A stretch of 64,000 nt of DNA from assembly GCF_000196435.1 (NCBI RefSeq), contig NC_010161.1, forward strand, positions 1,240,001 through 1,304,000, in the 5' to 3' direction. Below the pieces are notes generated by a model, which did no database searches, was not told where the DNA came from, and worked only from the letters and a program-made list of their open reading frames with translations. The translations under genes were made by a program, and so were the position numbers. The stretch comes from Bartonella tribocorum CIP 105476 (GTDB lineage: Bacteria > Pseudomonadota > Alphaproteobacteria > Rhizobiales > Rhizobiaceae). Below, in pieces: positions 1-9,390 of the stretch; the first letter of the stretch is position 1, and every line of letters starts with the position of its first letter.

Positions 1-250
1 ATTTTTATTAGATATGCCAGCAGCGTGTGGTATAAAGCGTGCAAATTTACGAAGAAAAAAAACTGAAGAAATCGATTATTTTGAAAAAAAACCGTTGGAA
101 ATTCAAGAACAAAGGCGTCAAGCTTTTCTCCAATTGGCCAAACAGGAACCGCATAGATTTCGAGTCATTGATGCAACGGGTTCAGTGGAAGTCATTGCGC
201 ATCAAATAAAAAATATTTGTCATCAGGTATTGTTGGATAAGCTTTCATGA
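1..250 (+). CDS. tmk: Thymidylate kinase, C-terminal part (5' end outside window)
   Basis: dTMP kinase makes dTDP from dTMP and ATP in the cytoplasm, the last dedicated step before dTTP. Only the last 82 or so residues are here; the frame is open to the window edge (reading from base 2, FLLDMPAACGIKRANLRRK), so the start lies upstream. The FLLD segment and the following basic stretch fit the part of bacterial thymidylate kinases after the nucleoside-binding region, with the usual C-terminal helix. Its TGA overlaps the ATG of holB in an ATGA arrangement, the tmk-holB order common in Rhizobiales. Identification rests on this fragment plus gene order. Confidence 0.85.
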   Translation, partial: FLLDMPAACGIKRANLRRKKTEEIDYFEKKPLEIQEQRRQAFLQLAKQEPHRFRVIDATGSVEVIAHQIKNICHQVLLDKLS

Positions 251-1290
251 GTGATGTAAATACCTTACGACAATATGATGATATTGATACAATTTTATCT
301 CCGTCCCAGAATAATATTAGCTTTGGTCATGAGGATGTTCGTCACTTTTTGACACAAATGCTTAAAGAGGAGCGTTTGCATCATGCATTATTATTTGAAG
401 GGGAATATGGGATTGGAAAGGCGACATTAGCTTTTCACCTTGCTTGGAATATTTTAAGTTCTCAAAAGGGTGCTTTCCTAAAACCAGATCTTCATTCCGT
501 CACATGGCGCCAAATCACACAGGGCAGTCACCCTGGACTTTTGTATATTTCACGTCGATTTGATGTAAAAACACAAAAGTTTAAAACAGGAATACTCATT
601 GATGACATCCGTGATATTACACATTTTTTAAGCCGAACATCGCAAGATAATGGATGGCGTATTGTTATCATTGATGCTGCAGATGATATGAATAGAAATG
701 CTGCCAATGCAATTCTTAAAATACTTGAAGAGCCCCCGGCAAAAGCACTTTTTATTATTATCGCGCATTCTTCAGGAAAATTGCTTCCAACAATCCGTTC
801 ACGGTGTCAAAAAATTTCTTTTCGCCCACTGAATCATGATGAAATGAAAAAAGTTATTACACATATTTTCACTAATCAGGATTTACCGGATGAAAAAACG
901 ATTGAAATGATTATTAAAAAATCCAAAGGAAGCCCTCGAAAAGCTGCTTTACTTATTTGCCATGGCGGTCTTGAAATTATTAAAACAATTGATGCTCTTC
1001 TAAAACAACCTGCTTGTAATGCAACGATTGTACACACGCTTGCACAAACATTTTCATCCGTTTCTTCCCCCTTCCAATTTCAACAATTTTGTGATGAAAT
1101 TCTTGATAAAATACAACAAAAAGCTATCACGCTCGTTGAAAAAGAAAACTTATTTCTCTCAAAAAAATATGCGCAAAAATGGCAGGAGATTCATCGAGAA
1201 ATAGAGGAAGTACAAGTGTTTAATCTCGATAAGAAGCAGTTTGTTATTAACTTGCTTTTTAGAGTTCATAAGATCATTCATGAGGATTAG
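247..1290 (+). CDS. holB: DNA polymerase III subunit delta prime
   Basis: Clamp-loader subunit of the replicative polymerase, working with delta and tau/gamma to place the beta clamp on DNA. The 347-residue product has an AAA+ ATPase-like N-terminal half with a P-loop-like segment near residues 50-60 (GEYGIGKATLA) and the ILEEPP segment near residue 160 that is characteristic of clamp-loader proteins, followed by an LPTIRSRCQ motif (SRC motif). It starts inside the tmk stop codon (ATGA overlap), which implies translational coupling. Length is normal for alphaproteobacterial HolB. metG follows in the same direction after about 75 bases. Confidence 0.93.
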   Translation: MSDVNTLRQYDDIDTILSPSQNNISFGHEDVRHFLTQMLKEERLHHALLFEGEYGIGKATLAFHLAWNILSSQKGAFLKPDLHSVTWRQITQGSHPGLLYISRRFDVKTQKFKTGILIDDIRDITHFLSRTSQDNGWRIVIIDAADDMNRNAANAILKILEEPPAKALFIIIAHSSGKLLPTIRSRCQKISFRPLNHDEMKKVITHIFTNQDLPDEKTIEMIIKKSKGSPRKAALLICHGGLEIIKTIDALLKQPACNATIVHTLAQTFSSVSSPFQFQQFCDEILDKIQQKAITLVEKENLFLSKKYAQKWQEIHREIEEVQVFNLDKKQFVINLLFRVHKIIHED

Positions 1291-1366
1291 TTTTTCCGTG
1301 ACAATGTGATAAACAGACGTTATGTCATTGTATCTTTTATTTATAGCGTTTTACAATGAGTATGAC

Positions 1367-2926
1367 ATGCGTGACACATATTACATAACAACTCCTATTT
1401 TTTATCCTAATGGTCATCCGCATATTGGACATGCCTATAGTGCCATTGCAAGTGATGTCTTAGCCCGCTTTCAGCGATTAAACGGAAAAAAGGTATTTTT
1501 TCTTTCTGGTACAGATGAGCATGGTTTAAAGATGCAACAAACTGCAGCAGCATTGGACATGACACCTCAGCAACTTGCAGATCGTAATAGTGCAGTATTT
1601 CAAAAAATGCTTGCGGTATTAAATTGTTCTAACGATGATTTCATCCGTACAACAGAAGAACGCCATTATCAAGCCTGTCAAGAAATTTGGAAAAAGATGG
1701 AAGAAAATGGCGATATTTATCTCGGCCGTTATACGGGTTGGTATTCGGTTCGCCAAGAAGCCTATTATGAAGAGAAAGATACAGAAGTTGGACCAGATAA
1801 TATCCGTCGCGAAAAAGAATTAGGTTCTCCCGTTGAATGGAATGAGGAAGAAAGTTATTTTTTTAGACTTTCTCGTTATGAAAAGGCTCTTCTTGAATAT
1901 TATGAAAAGCATCCTGATTTTATTGCTCCCCTTGAGCGGCGTAATGAAATTATAAGTTTTATCAAATCAGGTTTAAAAGATATTTCTATTTCACGGGCAA
2001 GTTTTAATTGGGGAGTTGCTGTTCCTGAAAATCCCAAACACGTGATGTATGTTTGGGTTGATGCGCTTACAAATTATCTATCAGCAATTGATTTTTTTAA
2101 TAAAAATTCAAAAAAACGTAATTTTTGGCCTGCAAATACGCATATCATTGGTAAGGATATTATTCGTTTTCATGCCGTCTATTGGCCGGCATTTTTAATG
2201 TCTGCGGGAATTGAATTACCTAAAAATATTTTTGCACATGGTTTTTTACTTAATCGTGGTGCCAAAATGTCAAAATCTGTTGGAAATGTCGTTGATCCTT
2301 TTGAAATGATTGATCATTATGGTCTTGATCAGGTTCGTTATTTTCTTCTCCGTGAAGTCCCCTTTGGACAAGATGGTAGTTATAACCATGAAAGCCTTGT
2401 GAATCGTATTAACGCCGATCTTGCTAACGATCTTGGAAATTTAGCACAGCGTTCTTTATCTATGATTGCTAAAAATTGTGATGCAAAGGTTCCTAAGCCC
2501 GCCGCATTTTTAGTTCAAGATAAACAGCTTTTAGAACAATCTCTTCAAGTGCTTGAAACGGTACATCAAGCGATGTCTTTTCATAGTATGCACTTAGCTC
2601 TATCAGCTATTTTTTCAACTGTAGCAGATGCCAATCGCTATTTTGCCAACGAACAACCTTGGAGTTTACGGAAAAGTGATCCAGAGCGATTTTCTACAGT
2701 TCTTTATATAACTGTAGAAATCTTGCGACGAATAGGAATTATGCTTTTGCCTTTCATCCCCCAATCAGCAGCAAAGCTTCTTGATAGCCTTGCGGTTGCT
2801 GAAGATGATCGGTTGTTGTATCATATAGCTCATGCAAAAATTCAAGAAGGACTTGATCTTCCACCACCAGAACCGATTTTTCCTCGTTATATCTTGAAGA
2901 AAGAAGATTCTCATCATGCTTATTGA
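1367..2926 (+). CDS. metG: Methionyl-tRNA synthetase
   Basis: Charges tRNA-Met with methionine. A class I synthetase of about 519 residues from the ATG at 1367; an upstream in-frame ATG at 1322 would add 15 residues with no family counterpart, so the later start is preferred. The HIGH signature appears as HPHIGH about 20 residues in, and KMSKS as KMSKSVGN near residue 300. In the connective peptide the zinc-binding cysteines of the E. coli type are absent (WYSVRQEAYYEE in their place), as in the mitochondrial-like alphaproteobacterial form. There is no C-terminal tRNA-binding extension. The 3' end overlaps tatD by 11 bases. Confidence 0.95.
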   Translation: MRDTYYITTPIFYPNGHPHIGHAYSAIASDVLARFQRLNGKKVFFLSGTDEHGLKMQQTAAALDMTPQQLADRNSAVFQKMLAVLNCSNDDFIRTTEERHYQACQEIWKKMEENGDIYLGRYTGWYSVRQEAYYEEKDTEVGPDNIRREKELGSPVEWNEEESYFFRLSRYEKALLEYYEKHPDFIAPLERRNEIISFIKSGLKDISISRASFNWGVAVPENPKHVMYVWVDALTNYLSAIDFFNKNSKKRNFWPANTHIIGKDIIRFHAVYWPAFLMSAGIELPKNIFAHGFLLNRGAKMSKSVGNVVDPFEMIDHYGLDQVRYFLLREVPFGQDGSYNHESLVNRINADLANDLGNLAQRSLSMIAKNCDAKVPKPAAFLVQDKQLLEQSLQVLETVHQAMSFHSMHLALSAIFSTVADANRYFANEQPWSLRKSDPERFSTVLYITVEILRRIGIMLLPFIPQSAAKLLDSLAVAEDDRLLYHIAHAKIQEGLDLPPPEPIFPRYILKKEDSHHAY

Positions 2927-3689
2927 TACACATTGTCATCTTGATTTTGAAGATTTTTCACAAGATTTGGATAATGTTATCCAACGGGCTTTAGATGCTG
3001 ATGTTAGACGTATGATAACAATTTCAACCCATGTTCGTAAGTTAGATAAGCTGTTAGCCATTACGCAAAGCTATGATCAAGTCTTTTGTTCCGTTGGAAC
3101 ACACCCCAATCATGCGCATGAAGAACAAAATATTACAGCCAAAGAGCTTATAGAGCTCTCGAAGCATCCTAAAATTGTTGCATTTGGGGAAGGGGGGCTT
3201 GATTACCATTACGATTATTCTACACCAGAAGAGCAAAAGAAAGTTTTTCAAGAACATATCATTGCTTCTCGAGAAACGCAGATTCCTCTTGTTATACATT
3301 CACGCAATGCAGATATCGATATGGAGAAAATCTTACGTGAACAGGTAAAGGAAGGGGCATTCCCCTTTATTCTTCATTGTTATTCGTCTGGAATGCAGCT
3401 TGCTCGTGCTGGTATTGAACTTGGTGGTTATATTTCTTTTTCAGGTATTCTTACTTTTAAAAATGCATCTGAAATTCGTGAAATAGCAAAAATTGTACCC
3501 CATGAGTATTTACTGGTGGAAACAGATGCACCCTATTTAGCCCCTAGTCCTCATCGGGGAAAAACCAATGAACCATCTTTGGTATGTTATACAGCAGCTG
3601 TTTTGGCTAAAACAATTGGCTTAAGCACTGAAGAAACAGCTCAAATAACAACGCGTAATGCTTTTCGTTTATTTAGCAAAATGAAATAA
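2916..3689 (+). CDS. tatD: TatD-family metal-dependent hydrolase (putative DNase)
   Basis: TatD/YcfH-like member of the amidohydrolase superfamily, a TIM-barrel metalloenzyme; family members show 3'-5' exonuclease activity. The 257-residue product has the expected metal ligands: DTHCHLD at residues 4-10, GEGGLDY near residue 90, VIHSR near 128, LHCYSS near 153 and VETDAPYLAP near 203. The start overlaps the end of metG, and the PhnP-like hydrolase gene begins 10 bases after the stop. The metG-tatD-MBL-hydrolase cluster is common in Rhizobiales. The precise substrate is not shown by sequence. Confidence 0.92.
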   Translation: MLIDTHCHLDFEDFSQDLDNVIQRALDADVRRMITISTHVRKLDKLLAITQSYDQVFCSVGTHPNHAHEEQNITAKELIELSKHPKIVAFGEGGLDYHYDYSTPEEQKKVFQEHIIASRETQIPLVIHSRNADIDMEKILREQVKEGAFPFILHCYSSGMQLARAGIELGGYISFSGILTFKNASEIREIAKIVPHEYLLVETDAPYLAPSPHRGKTNEPSLVCYTAAVLAKTIGLSTEETAQITTRNAFRLFSKMK

Positions 3690-3699
3690 GGCAAAGGGT

Positions 3700-4509
3700 A
3701 TGTTTGATCGATACCGATTCACAATATTAGGCTGCGGTTCCTCTCCAGGAGTACCACGCCCTAATGGTGATTGGGGAGCTTGTGATCCAAATAACCCTAA
3801 AAATAAACGCTATAGAAGTTCTTTATTAGTTGAACGTATTAAACCATCAGGAAAAAAAACAACGATCGTTATTGATACAGGTCCGGATTTTCGCTCACAA
3901 ATGATTGATGCGCGTGTAAGCCATCTTGATGCAGCTCTTTATACACATTCTCATGCAGATCATATCCACGGTATTGATGATTTACGCAGCTATGCACTTG
4001 CACAAAAATGTTTAATCGATATCTATGCAGACAAGTTTACATTAAAGCATCTCAAAAATGCTTTCGGATATTGTTTTCAAACACCAAAAGATTCCTCTTA
4101 TTCACCTATCTTAAAAGAGCATCTTATCGATGAAGACAGCCAATTTATTATTCAGGGGCAGGGTGGAGCAATAAGCGTCAATACGCATTTACAACACCAC
4201 GGAAACATTCATTCCTTAGGTTTTCGTATTGGGAATGTTGCCTATTGTACAGATGTTAGTGAATTTCCCGAAAAAACATTATCTAAATTAATGGATTTGG
4301 ATGTTCTTATCCTTGAAGCCCTCCAATTTAAATCTCACCCGAGCCATTTTTCTGTTGATCAAGCATTACAATGGATAGAATATTTAAAGCCAAAACAAGC
4401 CATACTCACACATATGGACAGATCTCTAGATTACAATGAGGTTGTCAATTACGTTCCAGCTTATGTAAAACCCGCACATCAAGGTCTTATTTTTGAAACA
4501 GAGACATAA
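3700..4509 (+). CDS. PhnP-like metallo-beta-lactamase-fold hydrolase
   Basis: A 269-residue cytoplasmic MBL-fold protein. The metal-binding HxHxDH motif is seen as HSHADHIHG near residues 87-95, and further ligands fit D (YCTDVSEF, about residue 187) and the late histidine (LTHMDRSLDY, about residue 240). The N-terminal GCGSSPGVPRP and the overall length match the PhnP/cyclic phosphodiesterase-like group (COG1235). An AAAGGG ribosome-binding site lies just before the ATG. It ends the forward operon that starts with tmk. Phosphoribosyl cyclic phosphodiesterase activity is known for E. coli PhnP; that this protein does the same is inference, since no phn genes are nearby. Confidence 0.85.
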   Translation: MFDRYRFTILGCGSSPGVPRPNGDWGACDPNNPKNKRYRSSLLVERIKPSGKKTTIVIDTGPDFRSQMIDARVSHLDAALYTHSHADHIHGIDDLRSYALAQKCLIDIYADKFTLKHLKNAFGYCFQTPKDSSYSPILKEHLIDEDSQFIIQGQGGAISVNTHLQHHGNIHSLGFRIGNVAYCTDVSEFPEKTLSKLMDLDVLILEALQFKSHPSHFSVDQALQWIEYLKPKQAILTHMDRSLDYNEVVNYVPAYVKPAHQGLIFETET

Positions 4510-4621
4510 GCTTATTAACGCAATATTTTACGTTAAATAAAAATGCTTTTTAAAGATTAGCCTTTATTTTGTTTTATTTTTGTCGTAATTGGTGCTTTTA
4601 TGTCAAAAATGAGGTTTTTTT

Positions 4622-4981
4622 ATGTATAGATATTTTAAGCGGGGAATATGTATTGTGGCTTTAGCTGTTTCCTTAACAGCATGTGGGGGACGTTTAGAAA
4701 AAAATATTTCAACGACAACATTACATGACGGAACAATGAGTTGCGCCGATATTCAACGGGAGTTTTTTGCTAATAAACGTCAGATTAATGATACAATTGT
4801 AGAGCGTTCTAAAGCAAGAAACAAAAATGTAGCTTTAGCAGCAGCAAGTGTTGTATTTGTACCTGCTTTGTTTTTTATGGATGTAAAATCAAGCGAAAGT
4901 AATGAAATTTCAGCTTTAAATAATCGTAATGCTGTTTTGAGTGATCTTGCGCGTATGAAACGTTGTAAAATAGCACAATAA
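4622..4981 (+). CDS. Small putative lipoprotein of unknown function
   Basis: The 119-residue product has a short basic N-terminus, a hydrophobic run and a lipobox (LTAC, with Cys21 as the predicted lipidated residue), so it should be anchored in a membrane facing the periplasm. A second hydrophobic stretch, near residues 79-90 (AAASVVFVPALFFMD), may be a transmembrane or membrane-associated segment. Two further cysteines (about residues 41 and 115) could form a disulfide. A GAGG motif sits about 8 bases before the ATG. I do not recognise a family with a known role. It is probably transcribed alone, since a 112-base gap separates it from the hydrolase gene upstream. Confidence 0.75.
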   Translation: MYRYFKRGICIVALAVSLTACGGRLEKNISTTTLHDGTMSCADIQREFFANKRQINDTIVERSKARNKNVALAAASVVFVPALFFMDVKSSESNEISALNNRNAVLSDLARMKRCKIAQ

Positions 4982-5385
4982 TTTTTCTTATTTATACTCC
5001 GTAATTTTATTATAACTATTTGGTCTTTAAGGGGATATACTTAAAGACCAAATAGTGACATACGCTCTTTAATCATTTTTCTCCAAATTTTCCATGAATT
5101 TTTGGCGAGGTATATATACATGTTCTAAAGTAGAGTTTGCGGTGTTTCTATTCCGGTTAGAAGATTTATTTTGTGTATCATACTTATCGCATAATATATA
5201 TTATGGAACTTTTTTGGAAGGGATATTTTATAGCATCAACACTTTAAAAAACGAATGATCATTTTTATGAATATCTTCCGCTAAACATTTATAAACATAT
5301 GAGTTGTTTGGCAATTTTAATTTTAAAAACTTGATGACTTTAGATTGAAAACCGATCGTGTTTTATTCTGACTGGAAAGTTTTAA
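4982..5385 (+). other. Intergenic region between convergent genes
   Basis: About 400 bases of A+T-rich DNA between the lipoprotein gene and the reverse-strand membrane-protein gene. I see one strong inverted repeat (annotated separately) and no convincing gene or RNA. Confidence 0.6.
5015..5056. repeat. Long perfect inverted repeat, possible bidirectional terminator
   Basis: The arms ACTATTTGGTCTTTAA and TTAAAGACCAAATAGT are perfectly complementary over 16 bases around a 10-base centre (GGGGATATAC). It lies just after the lipoprotein stop and between convergent genes, which suits transcription termination, but neither side has a clean U-tract, so an mRNA-stabilising stem or a protein-binding site is also possible. 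Confidence 0.55.
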
Positions 5386-5799
5386 TCACACTCGTTTTTT
5401 ATTTTTTACTCTTTTAAAAAAAAACATCATAATTTGTAGGATCACAAAAGCTAAAAATAATATTCCATGAAATAATGGTACAAATGGCTGATCAATAAAA
5501 TTGGAATAATAGATTGTTATTGTTTCAATCAATGCAGCGCTACACCATAAAATAATGCCCCATAGCGAATACATCCAAAGTCCAATCAAGGCAACAGGAT
5601 AGAGAATGGCCAATATAGCTGATGCAAATTGCCACTGCCAAGGCATAAGGTCAAAGCGCCATAGAACACCTGGAAAAACACCAACAAGGCGTATCCAATA
5701 AAAAATACTCAAACTTAAGCAAATAAGCGCCAAAAAACGTAAATAACAGTTATAAATTAAGTCGATTTTTGAAATCCGTTTTTGTGCACTATTTTTCAC
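5386..5799 (-). CDS. Small integral membrane protein (possibly DUF6163-like)
   Basis: A 137-residue protein with a basic N-terminus and about four hydrophobic helices (near residues 15-37, 52-75, 78-95 and 107-128), ending in a lysine/arginine-rich tail, so it is predicted to sit in the inner membrane. The start codon overlaps the stop of the upstream enoyl-CoA hydratase-family gene by four bases, implying translational coupling. It resembles the small four-helix membrane proteins of Rhizobiales that I associate with DUF6163; that family name is from memory and unverified. No function can be given. Confidence 0.7.
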   Translation of the reverse strand: MKNSAQKRISKIDLIYNCYLRFLALICLSLSIFYWIRLVGVFPGVLWRFDLMPWQWQFASAILAILYPVALIGLWMYSLWGIILWCSAALIETITIYYSNFIDQPFVPLFHGILFLAFVILQIMMFFFKRVKNKKRV

Positions 5800-6842
5800 A
5801 ATAATAGCTCTTGTTCAATAGGTTGGAAGTAAGAATTGACCATTTCATCTGTTACATTTGAAAGTTTATCTGGCTGCCATTGAGGTGTTTTGTCCTTATC
5901 GATTAACATAGCACGTATCCCTTCATGAAAATCATGTGCATTAATCATATGATGTGCAATGCGGTTTTCAATTTTTATACAATCTTCTAAAGTTCGAGGT
6001 ATATTTTGTTTCATTTGTTTCCAGATAACTTTTAAACTCATCGGAGAACGTGACTGCAAAATATCATAACATTCTTTAGCAAATAAAATACCTTCATTAG
6101 TTTTTTTATTAAGCAATTCAAGACATTCTTCTAATGTATTAGCACTAAAACAAGTGTTAATGATACAACGTATTTCATGACTTGTTTCATAGTCTTTTGT
6201 AATTGCGCACTCCTCTAAAGCTAAAGTAGGATTTCCTTTCTCAATAACAGCTTTTCTAATTATATCGAATTCAATTTCAGGAACGGCATGTGTTGCTAAT
6301 CCTAAATTTAAACAATCTCCCCATTTGATACGAGCACCAGTTAATGCAAGATAAATGCCAAAATGATTGGGAAGAGATGGTAAGAAAAAACTTGCACCAA
6401 CATCTGGAAAAAATCCAATCGCAGCTTCCGGCATAGCAAAAACTGTATTTTCTGTAACAATTCGATGTGAACCATAGAAAGAAATGCCTACCCCTCCTCC
6501 CATCCAAATACCGTTTAAGAAAGAAATGTAAGGCTTTGAAAAACGTTTGATATAAGCATTTAAACTATATTCATCCCTAAAATATTGATAAGCAGAAGCA
6601 CTTCTCCCCATATGATAGATTTCTACAACATCTCCACCAGCACAAAAAGCACGCCCCTCCCCTTCAATTAAGACACAAGAAATATCATTATCTGTTTCCC
6701 AGGTCTTGAGAGCTTTTTTTAAAGCGGAAACCATCCGCCCATTAAGAGCGTTTAATGCTAAAGGGCGTGAGAGTTTTATAATACCAGCACATCCTTCTTT
6801 CGCAAAAGAAATATCATTACCCGCTCCAAAATCAATTTGCAT
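5796..6842 (-). CDS. 3-hydroxyisobutyryl-CoA hydrolase-like enoyl-CoA hydratase family protein
   Basis: Crotonase-fold enzyme of 348 residues. Seen: the oxyanion-hole segments GEGRAFCAGGDV (about residues 60-71) and FLNGIWMGGGVGI (about 107-119), and MPEAAIGFFPDVGASFFL (about 136-153), which matches the signature of 3-hydroxyisobutyryl-CoA hydrolases. The C-terminal half (SPMSLKVIWKQ, then a conserved HDFHEGIRAMLIDKD) is also typical of the hydrolase group rather than true enoyl-CoA hydratases. The known reaction hydrolyses 3-hydroxyisobutyryl-CoA in valine breakdown. No other valine-degradation gene is nearby. It is followed, with overlap, by a small membrane-protein gene. Confidence 0.85.
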   Translation of the reverse strand: MQIDFGAGNDISFAKEGCAGIIKLSRPLALNALNGRMVSALKKALKTWETDNDISCVLIEGEGRAFCAGGDVVEIYHMGRSASAYQYFRDEYSLNAYIKRFSKPYISFLNGIWMGGGVGISFYGSHRIVTENTVFAMPEAAIGFFPDVGASFFLPSLPNHFGIYLALTGARIKWGDCLNLGLATHAVPEIEFDIIRKAVIEKGNPTLALEECAITKDYETSHEIRCIINTCFSANTLEECLELLNKKTNEGILFAKECYDILQSRSPMSLKVIWKQMKQNIPRTLEDCIKIENRIAHHMINAHDFHEGIRAMLIDKDKTPQWQPDKLSNVTDEMVNSYFQPIEQELLL

Positions 6843-6866
6843 TTCATACCCTTCTTAAAAAAACAA

Positions 6867-7685
6867 CTAGTCTATTGTTTTTTTTATATTTTTTGCCCCA
6901 AGTTGAGGAAATATTTGCATGATCGCGCCAATACAATATATATAAATTCCTGTTATTGAAATCCCTATTTTAACCCAATATGGAGCCTCTAATTGATAAA
7001 AGAAAGCCACAACACCAAAGAAACACCATAAGAGAAAAATTGGAAAATTAATTCTCCGTAACCGAAGGACTCTTACAGGATGGATGAAATAAATTGGCAA
7101 AAAAGATATAATTGCCGATAAAACAATGATGATAAAAGTAATCCATTCCTCTGGTCTTACGACAAAAAGTGTAAAAACCATCATATTCCAAACAACAGGA
7201 AATCCTTTAAAAAAGTTTTCTTTGGTTTTCATACCAGTATCGGCATAATAAATAGCCGATGAAATAACAATGATTGCACTCAATGCAAACGATAACCCTA
7301 TCCCCATAAAACCACTTTGATAGAGAGCAAAAGCGGGAATTAAAACATAAGTTACATAATCAATGATATTATCTAACAGCTCTCCAGACCATGTTGGAAG
7401 GATGTATTTAACATCAAGTTTGCGTGCAATTGGTCCATCTATACCATCAACGAGAAGTGCAAGCCCAAGCCAACAGAACATAGCTGTCCATTCTTTTTGA
7501 GAAGCCGATATAAGAGAAAGAAACGCTAAAAATGATCCCGAAGCTGTTAGTAAATGAACAGAAAAAGCTTTTGCTTGTGGCATTGTTACTTTTTTATGGC
7601 GTAATAATTTAGCGTTTGTTTTAATTTTCTTTGTTAGCTTACGTTTCAAGGCTTTCTTATCCTCGTTTTTAAAGTCTTCATCCAT
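6867..7685 (-). CDS. pcs: Phosphatidylcholine synthase
   Basis: Condenses choline with CDP-diacylglycerol to give phosphatidylcholine in one step at the inner membrane, an alphaproteobacterial pathway that uses host choline. The 272-residue product carries the CDP-alcohol phosphotransferase signature in one line: DGIDGPIARKLDV near residues 81-93, then a G and two aspartates in SGELLDNIIDYV (about residues 101-112). About eight hydrophobic helices follow the expected pattern. The lysine-rich N-terminus of about 35 residues is longer than in most Pcs proteins; an internal ATG near residue 35 (MPQAKAFSVHLLTASG) would give a more usual length. Confidence 0.9.
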   Translation of the reverse strand: MDEDFKNEDKKALKRKLTKKIKTNAKLLRHKKVTMPQAKAFSVHLLTASGSFLAFLSLISASQKEWTAMFCWLGLALLVDGIDGPIARKLDVKYILPTWSGELLDNIIDYVTYVLIPAFALYQSGFMGIGLSFALSAIIVISSAIYYADTGMKTKENFFKGFPVVWNMMVFTLFVVRPEEWITFIIIVLSAIISFLPIYFIHPVRVLRLRRINFPIFLLWCFFGVVAFFYQLEAPYWVKIGISITGIYIYCIGAIMQIFPQLGAKNIKKTID

Positions 7686-7864
7686 CTACCAATACGCCAT
7701 TTTTACTCATAATATGACTTAGCGTAAAAAAATCATAAAAAGGTTACTTTTTTATATCGCATTATTTATTACATAATATAATAGAAGAGCTTCGTACAAT
7801 AAAAAGAGAGCAATCATTTGGAAATGTTAAAATATTTGCTCAATGAAAAAAGGCTCAACGCGTT

Positions 7865-9091
7865 GTGATACTTGAAAAGAAAGAATATAAAGCTATTACT
7901 GTTATTGGTGCAGGTCCTGTCGGGATGTTAGCCGCATTGAGGCTTGCGCATAAAGGTTTTTCTGTTTTTCTTGCTGGCCCCCCTGCTCATACAGATGAGT
8001 TACGGACAACAGCTCTTATGATGCCCGCAATACGCACGCTCCAAAAACTTAATGTTTGGAATAGTCTTCAAAAAAAGGCTGCAGCTTTATCGTCCATGAG
8101 AATTATAGATATAACTTCTAGGATTGTGCGTGCACCTACGGTGCATTTTTCTTCTGCTGAAATTGGTGAAAAAGCTTTTGGCTATAATATACCCAATGTA
8201 GAATTGAACAATGCTTTAATCGATGCTGTTACACAGACGCCCAATATCAAAAGATTTTTTTCTGAAGCCAAATCTTTTTATCACACAAAAGACCATGTAT
8301 CCATTACTCTTGCTGATGGTAAAGTCATTCAAGCACCATTTGTTATTGCTGCTGATGGACGTCACTCTCTTGCGCGTGCAGCAGCGGGAATAAGTGTCAA
8401 ACAGTGGAACTATCCACAAAAAGCACTTGTTCTCAATTTTTCTCATGAGTTTTCTCATCAAAATACATCAACTGAATTTCATACAGAACATGGTCCATTT
8501 ACACAGGTTCCGCTACCAGGGCGAAGATCCAGTCTTGTATGGGTTGTTCACCCTTCTCGTGCAGAGGAATTATTGAATATAGAATCAAAAGCAATTGCAA
8601 AAATAATTGAAAATCAAATGCAATCAATGCTTGGAACGCTAACCTTGGAAACATCAATCCAAGCATGGCCACTTTCAGGGCTTCTCTCTCATCATTTTGC
8701 TGCGAATCGAACGATTTTAGTGGGTGAAGCTGCTCATGTTTTCCCCCCTATTGGGGCACAGGGATTAAATTTAGGATTCCGTGATGTTCAAACTTTGATT
8801 GATATTTTACCCAATCGAATATCCGATTCTAACTCTGAAATGATTGTTACACGATATAACCAATACCGCAAACCAGATATATTAATCCGAAGTGGAGCTG
8901 TTCATACCCTCAACTCTGCGTTACTTTCCCATATGTTGCCTGTTCATATCATGCGCAGTATTGGGCTTGGTTTATTACATAATTGCTCGCCATTACGTAA
9001 TTTATTTATGCGCGAAGGAATGTATCCTGGTTATGGTTTCAAGGAAATGATGCAAATATTTCCAACAAAATTGCCTAAACAACTCTTTTGA
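7865..9091 (+). CDS. UbiH/UbiF/Coq6-family FAD-dependent monooxygenase
   Basis: A 408-residue flavoprotein hydroxylase. Seen: an N-terminal dinucleotide-binding motif (VIGAGPVGMLAALRL, near residues 14-28), the middle ADGRHSLAR motif near residue 160 and the second FAD motif LVGEAAHVFPPIGAQGLNLG near residues 284-303, which in this family normally reads GDAAH. The family hydroxylates the ubiquinone ring, feeding the quinone used by complex I; which ring position is not determinable here. The first codon is GTG at 7865 with only a weak ribosome-binding site, so the start is uncertain. It is transcribed away from pcs. Confidence 0.85.
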   Translation: MILEKKEYKAITVIGAGPVGMLAALRLAHKGFSVFLAGPPAHTDELRTTALMMPAIRTLQKLNVWNSLQKKAAALSSMRIIDITSRIVRAPTVHFSSAEIGEKAFGYNIPNVELNNALIDAVTQTPNIKRFFSEAKSFYHTKDHVSITLADGKVIQAPFVIAADGRHSLARAAAGISVKQWNYPQKALVLNFSHEFSHQNTSTEFHTEHGPFTQVPLPGRRSSLVWVVHPSRAEELLNIESKAIAKIIENQMQSMLGTLTLETSIQAWPLSGLLSHHFAANRTILVGEAAHVFPPIGAQGLNLGFRDVQTLIDILPNRISDSNSEMIVTRYNQYRKPDILIRSGAVHTLNSALLSHMLPVHIMRSIGLGLLHNCSPLRNLFMREGMYPGYGFKEMMQIFPTKLPKQLF

Positions 9092-9390
9092 GAAATAATG
9101 GATTAATAATTCAAAATAAAAAAATAGTAATACGTACATAATATGTAAATAAATAAAGAAATAATTATTTCTAATAATACATTTTTCAAGTATATTTATT
9201 TAGTAAAAATACAATATTCTATCATAGGTTTTCTGATGTAAATATTTAAGAATGTTTTTAAATTTGAACATATCCAATAACAAAAAGGAATTGTTTCATT
9301 CTTTAAGAAATAATGTAATTTACAATCCTCTTTACCAGTTTTTTTAATTCATACTGGAGTGTTCGTTCTATTGATTTACGTGCTTTTTTT

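Noticed and set aside
8216..8461. Antisense open frame inside the UbiH-type gene
   Set aside because: It is a shadow of a clear flavoprotein gene with no start signals of its own.
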